A stretch of DNA of 8,496 nt from an uncultured Eubacteriales bacterium (GCA_902496595.1 CABVBV010000092.1:1-8496); one strand, 5' to 3'; positions 1 to 5,980 are shown, counted from the stretch's first letter. A program made the numbers and translations. The notes: generated by a model not told the origin, from the sequence alone.

Positions 1-262
1 GCGCCGTGACGAAGCCCGTGCTGATGTAGCACTGCTGCACCTCGTCCGGGTTGGCTTTCGCCCAGGCGTTGTCCTTGCGGGTGGTGTAGTAGGTGGAGTA
101 CACCTTCGCGTCCACGCTCTTGAGCTCCTCGGGATAGTCCGTGCCGTCGCAGTCGCGGATGGCGTCCGCGCCCCAGCGCTTGAGCAGTTCCATGGTCTCA
201 GGCACGACGTCAACGTCCGTAGGGATGGTGACGCGGCCTCTCTTGAGTTCACTTTCGCTCAT
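1..262 (-). CDS. lnpA: GH112 beta-galactosyl-N-acetylhexosamine phosphorylase (LnpA-like), N-terminal part
   Basis: The ATG at 262-260 follows an AAGGAG site (274-269) with 6 nt spacing. The reading frame stays open to the left edge, giving the first 87 residues of a protein that in this family is usually over 700 long. The visible part has WGADAIRDCDGTD at about residues 30-42, then a Y-x-x-Y-Y-T-T-R-x-x-N-x-W block and a DEVQQCYIST stretch. From memory these match the start of bifidobacterial LnpA and clostridial GH112 enzymes. The family splits beta-1,3-galactosyl-HexNAc (lacto-N-biose, galacto-N-biose) or Gal-beta-1,4-rhamnose with phosphate, releasing alpha-Gal-1-P in the cytoplasm. It is last of the visible transporter operon, and its SD lies directly after the stop of the small membrane protein. 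A NahK-like kinase in the same locus favours HexNAc disaccharides, but the specificity residues lie outside the window. Confidence is high for GH112 and moderate for the exact substrate. Confidence 0.85.
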   Translation of the reverse strand, partial: MSESELKRGRVTIPTDVDVVPETMELLKRWGADAIRDCDGTDYPEELKSVDAKVYSTYYTTRKDNAWAKANPDEVQQCYISTGFVTA

Positions 263-275
263 TCTATTCTCCTTG

Positions 276-473
276 TTATTTCTTGGGGTCCTCAAAGGGC
301 TTGTTGTAGAGCAGCAGCGCGGTCAGCAGCAGGATGAGGCCGACGATCATGATGATCAGCCCGGTCATCAGCCCGGTCATCTTCCAGCCGATTATGACGA
401 GCGCGAGGCCGGCGACGACGAAGATGAGCATCAGGAGCGCGCGCAGGCCCATGTGTTCTTTCCAGAATTTCAT
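276..473 (-). CDS. Small two-helix membrane protein in the transporter operon
   Basis: This 65-residue protein starts at ATG 473-471, after a GTGAGGA ribosome site, 9 nt downstream of the second permease stop. It ends right before the SD of the GH112 gene, so it is translated as part of the same transcript. It has a short basic N-terminus (MKFWKEH), a first hydrophobic helix at about residues 11-30, a Gly/Met-rich turn (WKMTGLMTG) and a second helix at about 36-56. A hydrophilic charged tail follows (NKPFEDPKK). No signal peptide cleavage site or catalytic motif is visible. It resembles the short two-TM proteins of unknown function found beside CUT1 sugar permeases in Firmicutes (possibly the family named DUF6903, from memory and not checked). 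Its position between permease and phosphorylase suggests a transporter accessory role, but that is inference. Confidence 0.8.
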   Translation of the reverse strand: MKFWKEHMGLRALLMLIFVVAGLALVIIGWKMTGLMTGLIIMIVGLILLLTALLLYNKPFEDPKK

Positions 474-482
474 GTCCTCACC

Positions 483-1385
483 TTAACCTTTCAGACCGCC
501 GACGGTCATGCCCTGGATGAGCTTCTTCTGGACACAGATGTAGAGGATGAGGGTCGGCAGCATGACCATGACGAGGCCGGCGTACATCGTGCCGTACTGC
601 GCCGCGGACTGCTGCGCCTGCATGAGGTTCAGCAGGCCGACAGGCAGGGTCTTCGTGCCGGTGGCGGAGCTCATGAGGGTCATGGAGATGATGTATTCGT
701 TCCAGAAGGAGAGGAAGTTGAAGAGGATTATTGTCACTATCGAGGGCTGGGCCATCGGGAAGATGATGCTTACCATCGTGCGCCCGTAGCCCGCGCCGTC
801 TATGTACGCTGCCTCCTCATAGTCGTGCGCGAGGGTGGCGAAGTAGCCGGAGAGCAGGTAGATGGTGAAGGGCAGCGCCGTCGCCGCATAGACGATGGCC
901 AGCACGACGAGGTTGTTGAGCAGGAAGCCGCTGCCGAAAACGCTCTTGAGCCAGGAGTCGCCGTCGCGGAGCATGAGGAAGATGGGGACGACGATGTAGT
1001 TGACGTTGATGAACAGGCCGGCCATGAAGGCGGTGCTGAGGAACTTCTGGCCGACGAACTTGAACCTCGACAGGCAGTAGCTGGCGGGCAGCGCCACGAC
1101 CAGGAGTATCACGAGGGCGAGCACAGTGACGAATACGGAGTTGAACATGTAGTCGCCCATGCTGGCCTTGCTCCAGGCGTCGACGAAGTTCTGCCAGTAG
1201 AAGCCCATGGGCAGGGTCCAGGGGTTGCCGTAGAACTCGCTGTTCTGCTTGATGGAGGCCATGAAGACCCAGGCCACGGGGACGACTATGCTGACTGCCA
1301 GGAGGATGAGGACGACGTAGATGAAGATCTTGTATATCTTCTCTCCGGAATTTCCGCTTTTGCGGAGGTCTTTCGTGTTTTCCAT
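483..1385 (-). CDS. Carbohydrate ABC transporter permease, MalG type (CUT1)
   Basis: This 300-residue inner-membrane permease is the second transmembrane subunit of a CUT1 importer. The ATG at 1385-1383 is preceded by a purine-rich GGGAGGGAGA site, and the gene starts 15 nt after the first permease stop. Hydrophobic segments appear at about residues 18-42, 82-105, 115-138, 157-180, 213-235 and 265-287, giving the six helices expected. The EAA cytoplasmic loop that docks the ATPase is clear at about 190-214 (E-E-A-A-Y-I-D-G-A-G, then I-I-F-P). The C-terminus LIQGMTVGGLKG is the typical MalG-family ending (Q-G-M/L-T-x-G-A/G-x-K-G). It should pair with the upstream MalF-type subunit to import a disaccharide delivered by the lipoprotein. 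Substrate is inferred from the neighbouring GH112 and NahK-like genes. Confidence 0.93.
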   Translation of the reverse strand: MENTKDLRKSGNSGEKIYKIFIYVVLILLAVSIVVPVAWVFMASIKQNSEFYGNPWTLPMGFYWQNFVDAWSKASMGDYMFNSVFVTVLALVILLVVALPASYCLSRFKFVGQKFLSTAFMAGLFINVNYIVVPIFLMLRDGDSWLKSVFGSGFLLNNLVVLAIVYAATALPFTIYLLSGYFATLAHDYEEAAYIDGAGYGRTMVSIIFPMAQPSIVTIILFNFLSFWNEYIISMTLMSSATGTKTLPVGLLNLMQAQQSAAQYGTMYAGLVMVMLPTLILYICVQKKLIQGMTVGGLKG

Positions 1386-1400
1386 AGTGTCTCCCTCCCG

Positions 1401-2285
1401 TCAGAATTGCAGCGGAGTGCGCTTGGTGACCTTGTTGACGAGCGCCGAGAGGATGAAGGAGAACAGGAAGATGACGACGCCGATGGCCATGGAGTAGCCG
1501 TAAAGGCCGGCGTCCTTCTGCCCGTACATATAGGACAGGGCCACCTCGGAGGCGCCGTTTGGCCCGCCGCTGGTCATGGCCTTGACGAAGAGGAAGGCCA
1601 TGTTGATGGTCGAAATGATGAAGAAGGTGAGGGTGGTGCGGATATTGGTCCAGATGAGGGGGATGGTTATCTGGAAGAACTGCGTCACCCTGCCCGCGCC
1701 GTCGAGTCCGGCGGACTCGTAGAGGCTCTGGGGCACCGCGGCCATGGAAGCCATGTACATGACCATGTAGTAGCCCACCGCCTGCCAGACCATGGCGATT
1801 ATGAGGCTGAGCATGACAAGGTCCTCGCCCTTCCAGAGCGTGGTAACGGCCTCGCCCTTGAAGATGGACAGGATGCTGTTGAGCATGCCGTTGTCGGGCT
1901 TGTAGATGGCGGAGAAGATGCCGGCGATGACGACGATGGAGAGGATGTTCGGTATGTAGAAGATGACGCGCAGCAGCTCCTTGCCCTTGATGGTCTCGCG
2001 GGTGAGGATGCTGGCGAAGACGAGCGCGAGCGCGAAGGTGACGAGCGTGACGACGACGATTAGGAGTATGGTGTTCTGGATGGAGCGGATGAAGTTGAAG
2101 TCGGTCATCAGCGCCTTGAAGTTGGAGAAGCCCACAAAGGTCTCGGTGGGCGAATAAGCGCCGCGCTCATAGAGGGACATGCGGAAGACGTTCAGCGTGG
2201 GGTATATCATGAAGATGACGAAGAGGATGACTGCCGGGGCAACGCAAAGCACAATAAAGCGGCTGCGCCCCTTATTCTTTTCCAC
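1401..2285 (-). CDS. Sugar ABC transporter permease, MalF type (CUT1)
   Basis: This 294-residue permease is the first transmembrane subunit of the importer. The start is a GTG codon (2285-2283), chosen because AAAGGAG lies 8 nt upstream and translation from it gives MEKNKGRSRF followed directly by the first membrane helix (about residues 10-30). Further helices lie at about 71-94, 107-127, 158-180, 215-235 and 264-285. Between the first helix and second lies the usual periplasmic stretch with YERGAYSPTETFVGFSNF. The EAA loop is at about 189-212 (Y-E-S-A-G-L-D-G-A-G, then I-T-I-P-L-I), the contact site for the nucleotide-binding subunit. The C-terminus KRTPLQF is basic and cytoplasmic, as in short MalF-like permeases of Firmicutes. 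No ATPase gene follows, so a shared MsmK/MsiK-type ATPase encoded elsewhere probably powers it. Confidence 0.93.
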   Translation of the reverse strand: MEKNKGRSRFIVLCVAPAVILFVIFMIYPTLNVFRMSLYERGAYSPTETFVGFSNFKALMTDFNFIRSIQNTILLIVVVTLVTFALALVFASILTRETIKGKELLRVIFYIPNILSIVVIAGIFSAIYKPDNGMLNSILSIFKGEAVTTLWKGEDLVMLSLIIAMVWQAVGYYMVMYMASMAAVPQSLYESAGLDGAGRVTQFFQITIPLIWTNIRTTLTFFIISTINMAFLFVKAMTSGGPNGASEVALSYMYGQKDAGLYGYSMAIGVVIFLFSFILSALVNKVTKRTPLQF

Positions 2286-2356
2286 GTGCTCAGCTCCTTT
2301 CCGAGCGGTTTCATTTTCCTTGCGTGAGTCTCTTTTGCGGCTTTTTCATTTGTCAA

Positions 2357-2388
2357 GGGGGACGATGAGCCGCGGCTCAACGTCCCCC
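2357..2388 (-). terminator. Intercistronic hairpin between binding-protein and permease genes
   Basis: An inverted repeat has an 8-bp outer stem (GGGGGACG paired with CGTCCCCC), one A/A mismatch on the plus strand (2365/2380) and an inner 5-6 bp stem (TGAGC with GCTCA) around a small GC loop. In the transcribed minus direction no T-run follows (the next bases are TTGACAAATG), so it is unlikely to be a full intrinsic terminator. Placed 32 nt after the binding-protein stop and 72 nt before the permease start, it more likely protects the upstream mRNA or partly attenuates read-through. Either would make binding protein more abundant than permeases, as seen in many ABC sugar operons. Confidence 0.6.
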
Positions 2389-2422
2389 AAAGACCCAGGG
2401 TATTATGTACTTGCGCCCTGAC

Positions 2423-3790
2423 TCAGGCGAGGTTGGCCCTCATCTGGTCGCTGGCGGTCTTGATGCTCTCGACCCACTGGTCACGGGTCATGGAGCCGGA
2501 GACGAGGCTGTTCACGGGGTCGAAGAAGACCTCGCGCTGAGTGCCGAGGCCGGCAACAGCGGTGTAGGCGGCGAAGGAGCCCAGAGCGGCCTTCGCGCCG
2601 TCCTCGTAGATGGAGTAGAAGATGACGTTGTCGCCGGTCAGCATGTCGACGACGCCGTTGACGGGCTGAGCAGCGCCGGCGGCGGCGAAGAGCTCAACGG
2701 CCTTGTCGCTGTACATGAAGGCGATGAACTGCTTGGCGGCGTCGGGATTCTCGGCGCCGGCCGGGATCCACATCTGCTCGAAGAAGGTGTAGCTGTAGCG
2801 GTCGCCACCCTCGGTGATGGCGGGCAGGGCGGTCATGCCCCACTGGAAGCCGTCGGCGCGGGGGGCCTCGGCCATCTCGGCGACGATCCAGGTGCCGTTG
2901 GGCATGAACAGGGCCTGGTTGTCAAGCACCAGCTGCTGGTTCATGGTGAAGTCCTGATCGCTGGACTGGGCGGGAGTCATGGGGTGAGTGTAGGTGGCGA
3001 GCTTCTCGACGACGTCGAAGCAGGCCTGAGCCTCGGGGGTGTCCCAGATGCCCTCGGCGTAGTGAGTGGCGTCGTAGAAGAAGTCCTCGCCGCCGGCCTC
3101 GTACATCAGGGCGTAGAAGAAGGCGTCAAAGTAACCGGTGGTGGGGTAGGTGAAGAGGCTGATGCCCTCCTCAGCGGCCTTGTCGCCGAGCTCCCACATC
3201 TCGTCCCAGGTGGTGGGGACTTCCCAGCCCTTTTCCTCAAAGAGGCCGGCGTTGTAGAAGAGGCCGCAGGGGCTGTAGAACATGGGGGCGAGGTAGGTCT
3301 TGCCGTCGGCGTAGGGGTTGGTGGTGGAGTTGTCGTTCACGAAGCCCTCGATGAGCTTGTCGCTCACGGTGACGTCCTCACCGGGGACGGTCATGGACAG
3401 AACGTCGGTGATCTCGAGGATGTTGCGGTCGTTGATGAACTGCTCGGTCAGGGCCTTTTCACGGCCGACGGCCAGGTGGATGACGTCGGGGTAATCGCCG
3501 CCCTGCATGGCGGCGCCGATGACGTCCTCAAGGTTGCGGTCGACGACCAGCTCGACCTCGATGCCGGTCTCGGCGGTGAAGGCGTCGGCGACCTGCTGCC
3601 AGACCTCGGTGCCGTAGCTGGTCTCGATGGCGGCCACCTGGATGGAGCCGGCGGGCTCGGCGACGTCGCCGCCGGGAGCCGCGCTGTCAGCGGGGGCCGC
3701 ACTGTCGGCGGCGGGCTCGGTAGTGCCGCACGCGGAGAACACGCCGAGGGCGAGTACGAACACGAGCAGCAGCGCAAGGAGTTTCTTCAT
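2423..3790 (-). CDS. Extracellular sugar-binding lipoprotein of CUT1 ABC transporter
   Basis: This solute-binding protein captures the sugar outside the cell and hands it to the two permeases encoded next. I place the start at ATG 3790-3788 because AAGAGGA (3803-3797) lies 6 nt upstream; in-frame ATGs at 3808 and 3796 lie before or against that site. This gives 455 residues: a KK basic start, a hydrophobic signal core and a lipobox-like V-F-S-A-C with Cys21 as the lipid anchor. Phe at the -3 position is less usual. An Ala/Pro/Ser linker with two ADSAAP copies follows. The mature part has family-1 features: Q-Q-V-A-D-A-F-T-A-E-T-G near the N-terminus, Y-x-x-x-G-L-F-Y-N, P-T-T-W-D-E-M-W, and A-K-Q-F-I-A-F-M-Y-S-D near the C-terminus. 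It is the first gene of the operon. By context the ligand is a galactosyl-HexNAc disaccharide; its binding residues cannot be assigned by eye. Confidence 0.92.
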   Translation of the reverse strand: MKKLLALLLVFVLALGVFSACGTTEPAADSAAPADSAAPGGDVAEPAGSIQVAAIETSYGTEVWQQVADAFTAETGIEVELVVDRNLEDVIGAAMQGGDYPDVIHLAVGREKALTEQFINDRNILEITDVLSMTVPGEDVTVSDKLIEGFVNDNSTTNPYADGKTYLAPMFYSPCGLFYNAGLFEEKGWEVPTTWDEMWELGDKAAEEGISLFTYPTTGYFDAFFYALMYEAGGEDFFYDATHYAEGIWDTPEAQACFDVVEKLATYTHPMTPAQSSDQDFTMNQQLVLDNQALFMPNGTWIVAEMAEAPRADGFQWGMTALPAITEGGDRYSYTFFEQMWIPAGAENPDAAKQFIAFMYSDKAVELFAAAGAAQPVNGVVDMLTGDNVIFYSIYEDGAKAALGSFAAYTAVAGLGTQREVFFDPVNSLVSGSMTRDQWVESIKTASDQMRANLA

Positions 3791-3842
3791 TTCCATTCCT
3801 CTTTTCATAAATTTCGGGTATCGCTTACAAAATAAACACTAT

Positions 3843-3859
3843 GGATGGCGTTTCCATCC
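3843..3859 (-). promoter_or_regulatory. Leader inverted repeat, possible weak cre site
   Basis: GGATGG (3843-3848) and CCATCC (3854-3859) form a perfect 6-bp inverted repeat around 5 nt. It begins a few bases downstream of the predicted leftward start point, so it would sit at the 5' end of the transporter mRNA. On the minus strand the core TGGAAACGCC partly resembles a CcpA cre element, but two conserved positions of the usual consensus fail. It could be an operator, an mRNA-stabilising stem or chance. Confidence 0.3.
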
Positions 3860-3870
3860 CTGTTGGTCTA

Positions 3871-3898
3871 AGTATAATCTTTCCTGATTTTGATTCAA
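3871..3898 (-). promoter_or_regulatory. Predicted sigma-A promoter of the transporter operon
   Basis: On the minus strand, TTGAAT (3898-3893) and TATACT (3876-3871) are separated by 16 bp, each one or two bases from the sigma-70/A consensus. Transcription would start near 3864, leaving a leader of about 70 nt before the binding-protein start. The -35 lies inside a 15-bp palindrome, and a direct repeat lies just upstream, so regulation at this point is likely. Confidence 0.6.
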
Positions 3899-3903
3899 TC
3901 AAA
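3889..3903. promoter_or_regulatory. 15-bp palindrome over the -35 of the transporter promoter
   Basis: TTTGATTCAATCAAA is a perfect palindrome with 7-bp arms around a central C. It covers the predicted -35 hexamer (3893-3898), the position expected for a repressor site or a promoter-proximal contact. AT-rich sequence raises the chance of accidental symmetry, so this is a candidate operator only. Confidence 0.4.
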
Positions 3904-3906
3904 TAA

Positions 3907-3936
3907 TTGCTCTATTTTTTATATTTTTTGCTCTAT
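3907..3936. repeat. Direct repeat TTGCTCTAT x2 with 21-bp period (AraC-type site)
   Basis: TTGCTCTAT occurs at 3907-3915 and again at 3928-3936, start to start exactly 21 bp, i.e. two helical turns on the same face. Read in the direction of the transporter operon it is ATAGAGCAA twice, with the nearer copy 8 bp upstream of the -35 element. Tandem half-sites at about 21-bp spacing just upstream of the -35 are the classic arrangement for an AraC-family activator dimer (as in araI). Two such regulators are encoded next door. Confidence 0.6.
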
Positions 3937-3960
3937 GTGTCATTTTTGACTGCAATCTCG

Positions 3961-3978
3961 AAATTGACGTATCAATTT
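3961..3978. promoter_or_regulatory. Inverted repeat in the divergent region, candidate operator
   Basis: AAATTGACGTATCAATTT has perfect 7-bp arms around CGTA. It lies midway between the leftward promoter and the regulator promoter, about 105 bp upstream of the latter's -35. No family assignment is possible by eye. It could be an upstream site for a dimeric regulator. Confidence 0.35.
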
Positions 3979-4083
3979 TGTGCAACGTGTCAAAATAATT
4001 AAACAAGGTCTTTCCACCGCCCAAGCGAACATTTTGTTTCATACGCCGCGAGCTGGGCTGAAAAATAGGTCATTTTGCGCATA

Positions 4084-4112
4084 TTGCACAGCCGGTTGGA
4101 ATGTGGTATAGT
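4084..4112 (+). promoter_or_regulatory. Predicted sigma-A promoter of the AraC regulator genes
   Basis: TTGCAC (4084-4089) and TATAGT (4107-4112) are separated by exactly 17 bp. Transcription would begin near 4119, giving a leader of about 40 nt before the proposed CTG start at 4161. This agrees with translation starting well upstream of any in-frame ATG. Confidence 0.6.
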
Positions 4113-4146
4113 CGTGAGGGACGGTTGACGCAACATTGCTAAAGTC

Positions 4147-4152
4147 GGGAGG
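4147..4152 (+). promoter_or_regulatory. Ribosome binding site that decides a CTG start
   Basis: GGGAGG, within a longer GGGAGGGG run, lies 8 nt before CTG at 4161 in the frame of the first AraC gene. A stop (TAA, 4140-4142) closes the frame upstream. No ATG, GTG or TTG is available in frame between that stop and the N-terminal cupin motifs. Confidence 0.6.
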
Positions 4153-4160
4153 GGCCGGTT

Positions 4161-5030
4161 CTGAGTACCAGAAGATACAACATTGAAGATATTGGCGAGA
4201 ATCCGATAGACCGGAACAGGGTCAAACTTCTGTATGTCAGCACGGCCAAGTACGGCGGAGACTGGCACAGCACGCTTCACACACACGGCTGCACCGAGGT
4301 CTTTTATGTTGTCGGCGGCTCGGGCAAGTTCAACATCTCCGGGAAGCTGGTACCGGTGAAGACGGACGACATGGTGATAGTCAACCCGAATGTCGAGCAC
4401 ACCGAGGTCAGCTTCAACAGGAGGCCGCTGGAGTACATCGTTCTGGGTGTGGACGGGCTCGAGTATTCGGCGGAGGAGGACGCGGACGCCTGCTGGTTCA
4501 TGGTGAACCTCCACAGCGAGCGCGATCCCCTGCTGCACGCGCTCAGGGAAATGCTCAAGGAGATAGAGCTCAAGGCCCCGGGCTACGAGCTCATCTGTCA
4601 GGACTTGCTCGAAGTGCTCATAGTCAGGCTTATGAGGCACGCGGGGCTCAGCTTCCTCCCCACCAGCGGTGAGAGCCGCAAAAAGGGCAGGCAGCAGAAC
4701 AAGGAATGCGCAGAGGTAAAGAGGTATATTGACAACCACTTCAAAGAAAACATAAATCTCGACCTGCTCAGTGAGCTCGTACACGTCAACAAGTACTATA
4801 TGGTACACTCCTTCACGAAGGAGTTCGGGACATCTCCCATCAACTATCTGATCATGAGGAGGATCGATGAAAGCAAGTATCTGCTCGGGGGCACAGACCA
4901 TTCTCTCAGTCAGATCTCGCATATGCTGGGCTTCTCGTCTCCCAGCTATTTTTCACAGAGTTTCAAGAGGATCGTGGGCATGAGCCCTATGGAATACAGG
5001 CGGAGCGCCAGGCTCAGGTCGGGCGCCTAG
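4161..5030 (+). CDS. AraC-family transcriptional regulator 1 (cupin + HTH), CTG start
   Basis: Predicted 289-residue regulator. The N-terminal half is an AraC-type cupin sensor: W-H-S-T-L-H-T-H-G-C-T-E-V-F-Y-V-V-G-G at about residues 35-53, then D-D-M-V-I-V-N-P-N-V-E-H. The C-terminal DNA-binding domain is at about 183-280 and holds two helix-turn-helix units: one around NLDLLSELVHVNKYYMVHSF and one around SQISHMLGFSSPSYFSQSF, ending in the signature GMSPMEYR. The first in-frame GTG (4356) would cut off the cupin histidines, so I extend to CTG 4161, which has a good ribosome site and promoter upstream. It is divergent from the transporter operon and 15 nt before a second AraC gene. It probably senses a sugar of this pathway and activates the leftward promoter through the 21-bp direct repeat; ligand and target are inferred. 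Confidence 0.88.
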   Translation: MSTRRYNIEDIGENPIDRNRVKLLYVSTAKYGGDWHSTLHTHGCTEVFYVVGGSGKFNISGKLVPVKTDDMVIVNPNVEHTEVSFNRRPLEYIVLGVDGLEYSAEEDADACWFMVNLHSERDPLLHALREMLKEIELKAPGYELICQDLLEVLIVRLMRHAGLSFLPTSGESRKKGRQQNKECAEVKRYIDNHFKENINLDLLSELVHVNKYYMVHSFTKEFGTSPINYLIMRRIDESKYLLGGTDHSLSQISHMLGFSSPSYFSQSFKRIVGMSPMEYRRSARLRSGA

Positions 5031-5045
5031 GGAGGGAGTGCGCGT

Positions 5046-5942
5046 ATGCCGTTTTCACCCACGGTGCTCAAGCGTCCGGTCAGGGTCGACCGGGTCGTGA
5101 CGGTGCACTATTTTGAATATTCCAGCAACTACTATTTCGAGGGCGAGAAGCACGATTTCTGGGAGTTCCTATATGTAGACAAGGGCGAAGTCCATGTCGA
5201 ATCCGGCGGCCGCGAGCTGCTTCTGAAGAGGGGCAGCCTGATATTCCACCCGCCGGGGGAGTTCCACGCCCTGAGAGCCACCGGGGAGTCGGCGCCGAAT
5301 CTGGTGGTGGCGAGTTTCTTCTGCAGCTGTGCGGAGCTGGAGCGGCTGTGCGGCAGCGTATTTTCCGCGACGGAGGCCGAGCGTGCGCTCATAGGCGGGA
5401 TCGTGACCGAGGCGGAGCTTGCGTTCAAGGCGCCGCTGGACGATCCCTCCACTACCGCGCTCGAAAGAAAGGACGGTGCGGCCTTCGGCTCTGAACAGCT
5501 CGTCGGAGCCTACATCGAGGAGCTGCTCATCCGGCTGCTCAGGCGCGGCGAGGGCGAAAAGCGGGGCTGCGAACAGCCCAGCGCCCAGAGCAGGAGCGAG
5601 ATCTTCACCAGGGTCGCCGACTATCTCTCCAAGCATCTTCCCGAGCCGCTTACGATAGACCGCATCTGCCGGGACAATCTGGTTGGCCGCAGCAGGCTCC
5701 AGCAGGTCTTCCACGCCGAGACCGGCGGAGGGGTCATGGAATACTTCGGCAAGCTCAGGATCGAGGCAGCCAAGGAGATGATCAGGCGAGGCAGCGGGAA
5801 CTTCTCCGAAATCGGGGAGCGCCTCGGTTATCAGTCTATCTACTACTTCTCCAGGCACTTCAAAAAAGTCACCGGTATGTCGCCCAGCGAATACGCCACC
5901 GGAGTCCGGGCGCTGGCTTTAAAGACAAAGCCGGGGAAATGA
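5046..5942 (+). CDS. AraC-family transcriptional regulator 2 (cupin + HTH)
   Basis: A 298-residue regulator starting at ATG 5046, 15 nt after the first AraC gene stop, with GGGAGGGAG at 5030-5038. The two are surely co-transcribed. The N-terminal cupin spans about residues 18-95: H-D-F-W-E-F-L-Y-V-D-K-G-E-V, then L-I-F-H-P-P-G-E-F-H-A-L, a typical sugar-sensing beta barrel. The middle (about 96-185) is alpha-helical and charged. The HTH domain is at about 186-288, with a second HTH around SEIGERLGYQSIYYFSRHF and the ending GMSPSEYATG. Its first HTH (about 202-223, ICRDNLVGRSRLQQVF) is quite different from that of regulator 1, so the two should read different DNA. It may control galE and the downstream sugar-activation genes, or act with regulator 1; the sequence alone does not decide. 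Confidence 0.92.
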   Translation: MPFSPTVLKRPVRVDRVVTVHYFEYSSNYYFEGEKHDFWEFLYVDKGEVHVESGGRELLLKRGSLIFHPPGEFHALRATGESAPNLVVASFFCSCAELERLCGSVFSATEAERALIGGIVTEAELAFKAPLDDPSTTALERKDGAAFGSEQLVGAYIEELLIRLLRRGEGEKRGCEQPSAQSRSEIFTRVADYLSKHLPEPLTIDRICRDNLVGRSRLQQVFHAETGGGVMEYFGKLRIEAAKEMIRRGSGNFSEIGERLGYQSIYYFSRHFKKVTGMSPSEYATGVRALALKTKPGK

Positions 5943-5980
5943 AGGCGGCCAAATGTGCAAATAATCTGAGCTTCCGTATA

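Larger units (their letters stand above)
3791..4160. promoter_or_regulatory. Divergent control region between transporter operon and AraC genes
   Basis: This 370-nt gene-free stretch separates the leftward transporter operon from the rightward regulators. Its middle (about 3865-4005) is strikingly AT-rich compared with the GC-rich coding sequence on both sides. It holds a leftward promoter, a rightward promoter, a 21-bp-spaced direct repeat, two inverted repeats and a small leader hairpin, each listed separately. No RNA gene is evident, and I see no credible ORF specific to it. Confidence 0.85.

Noticed and set aside
141..2063. 640-codon plus-strand open frame across both permeases
   Set aside because: It is antisense to two clear permeases, and its product is an implausible run of Asp/Glu/His-rich low complexity with no domain. 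It arises from GC-rich codon bias on the other strand.
3791..3808. Earlier ATGs (3808 and 3796) of the binding-protein gene
   Set aside because: The AAGAGGA site is downstream of the first and directly abuts the second; ATG 3790 has correct spacing and gives a standard lipoprotein signal peptide.
2405..3835. 476-codon plus-strand open frame antisense to the binding protein
   Set aside because: The product is Gly/Val/Asp-rich with no recognisable motif, and the opposite frame encodes a complete lipoprotein with signal peptide and ribosome site.
3981..3995. Possible cre box around TGCAACGTGTCAAAA
   Set aside because: The CG is in the wrong register to the flanking TG and CA and several conserved positions fail.
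3839..4005. CRISPR array or small RNA gene in the AT-rich region
   Set aside because: The only direct repeat is 9 bp present twice, far too short for CRISPR, and there is no strong stem with T-run that would mark an independent small RNA.
3999..4922. 307-codon minus-strand open frame over AraC gene 1
   Set aside because: The plus strand encodes a full cupin-HTH regulator here; the antisense product has no domain and no ribosome site in a sensible place.
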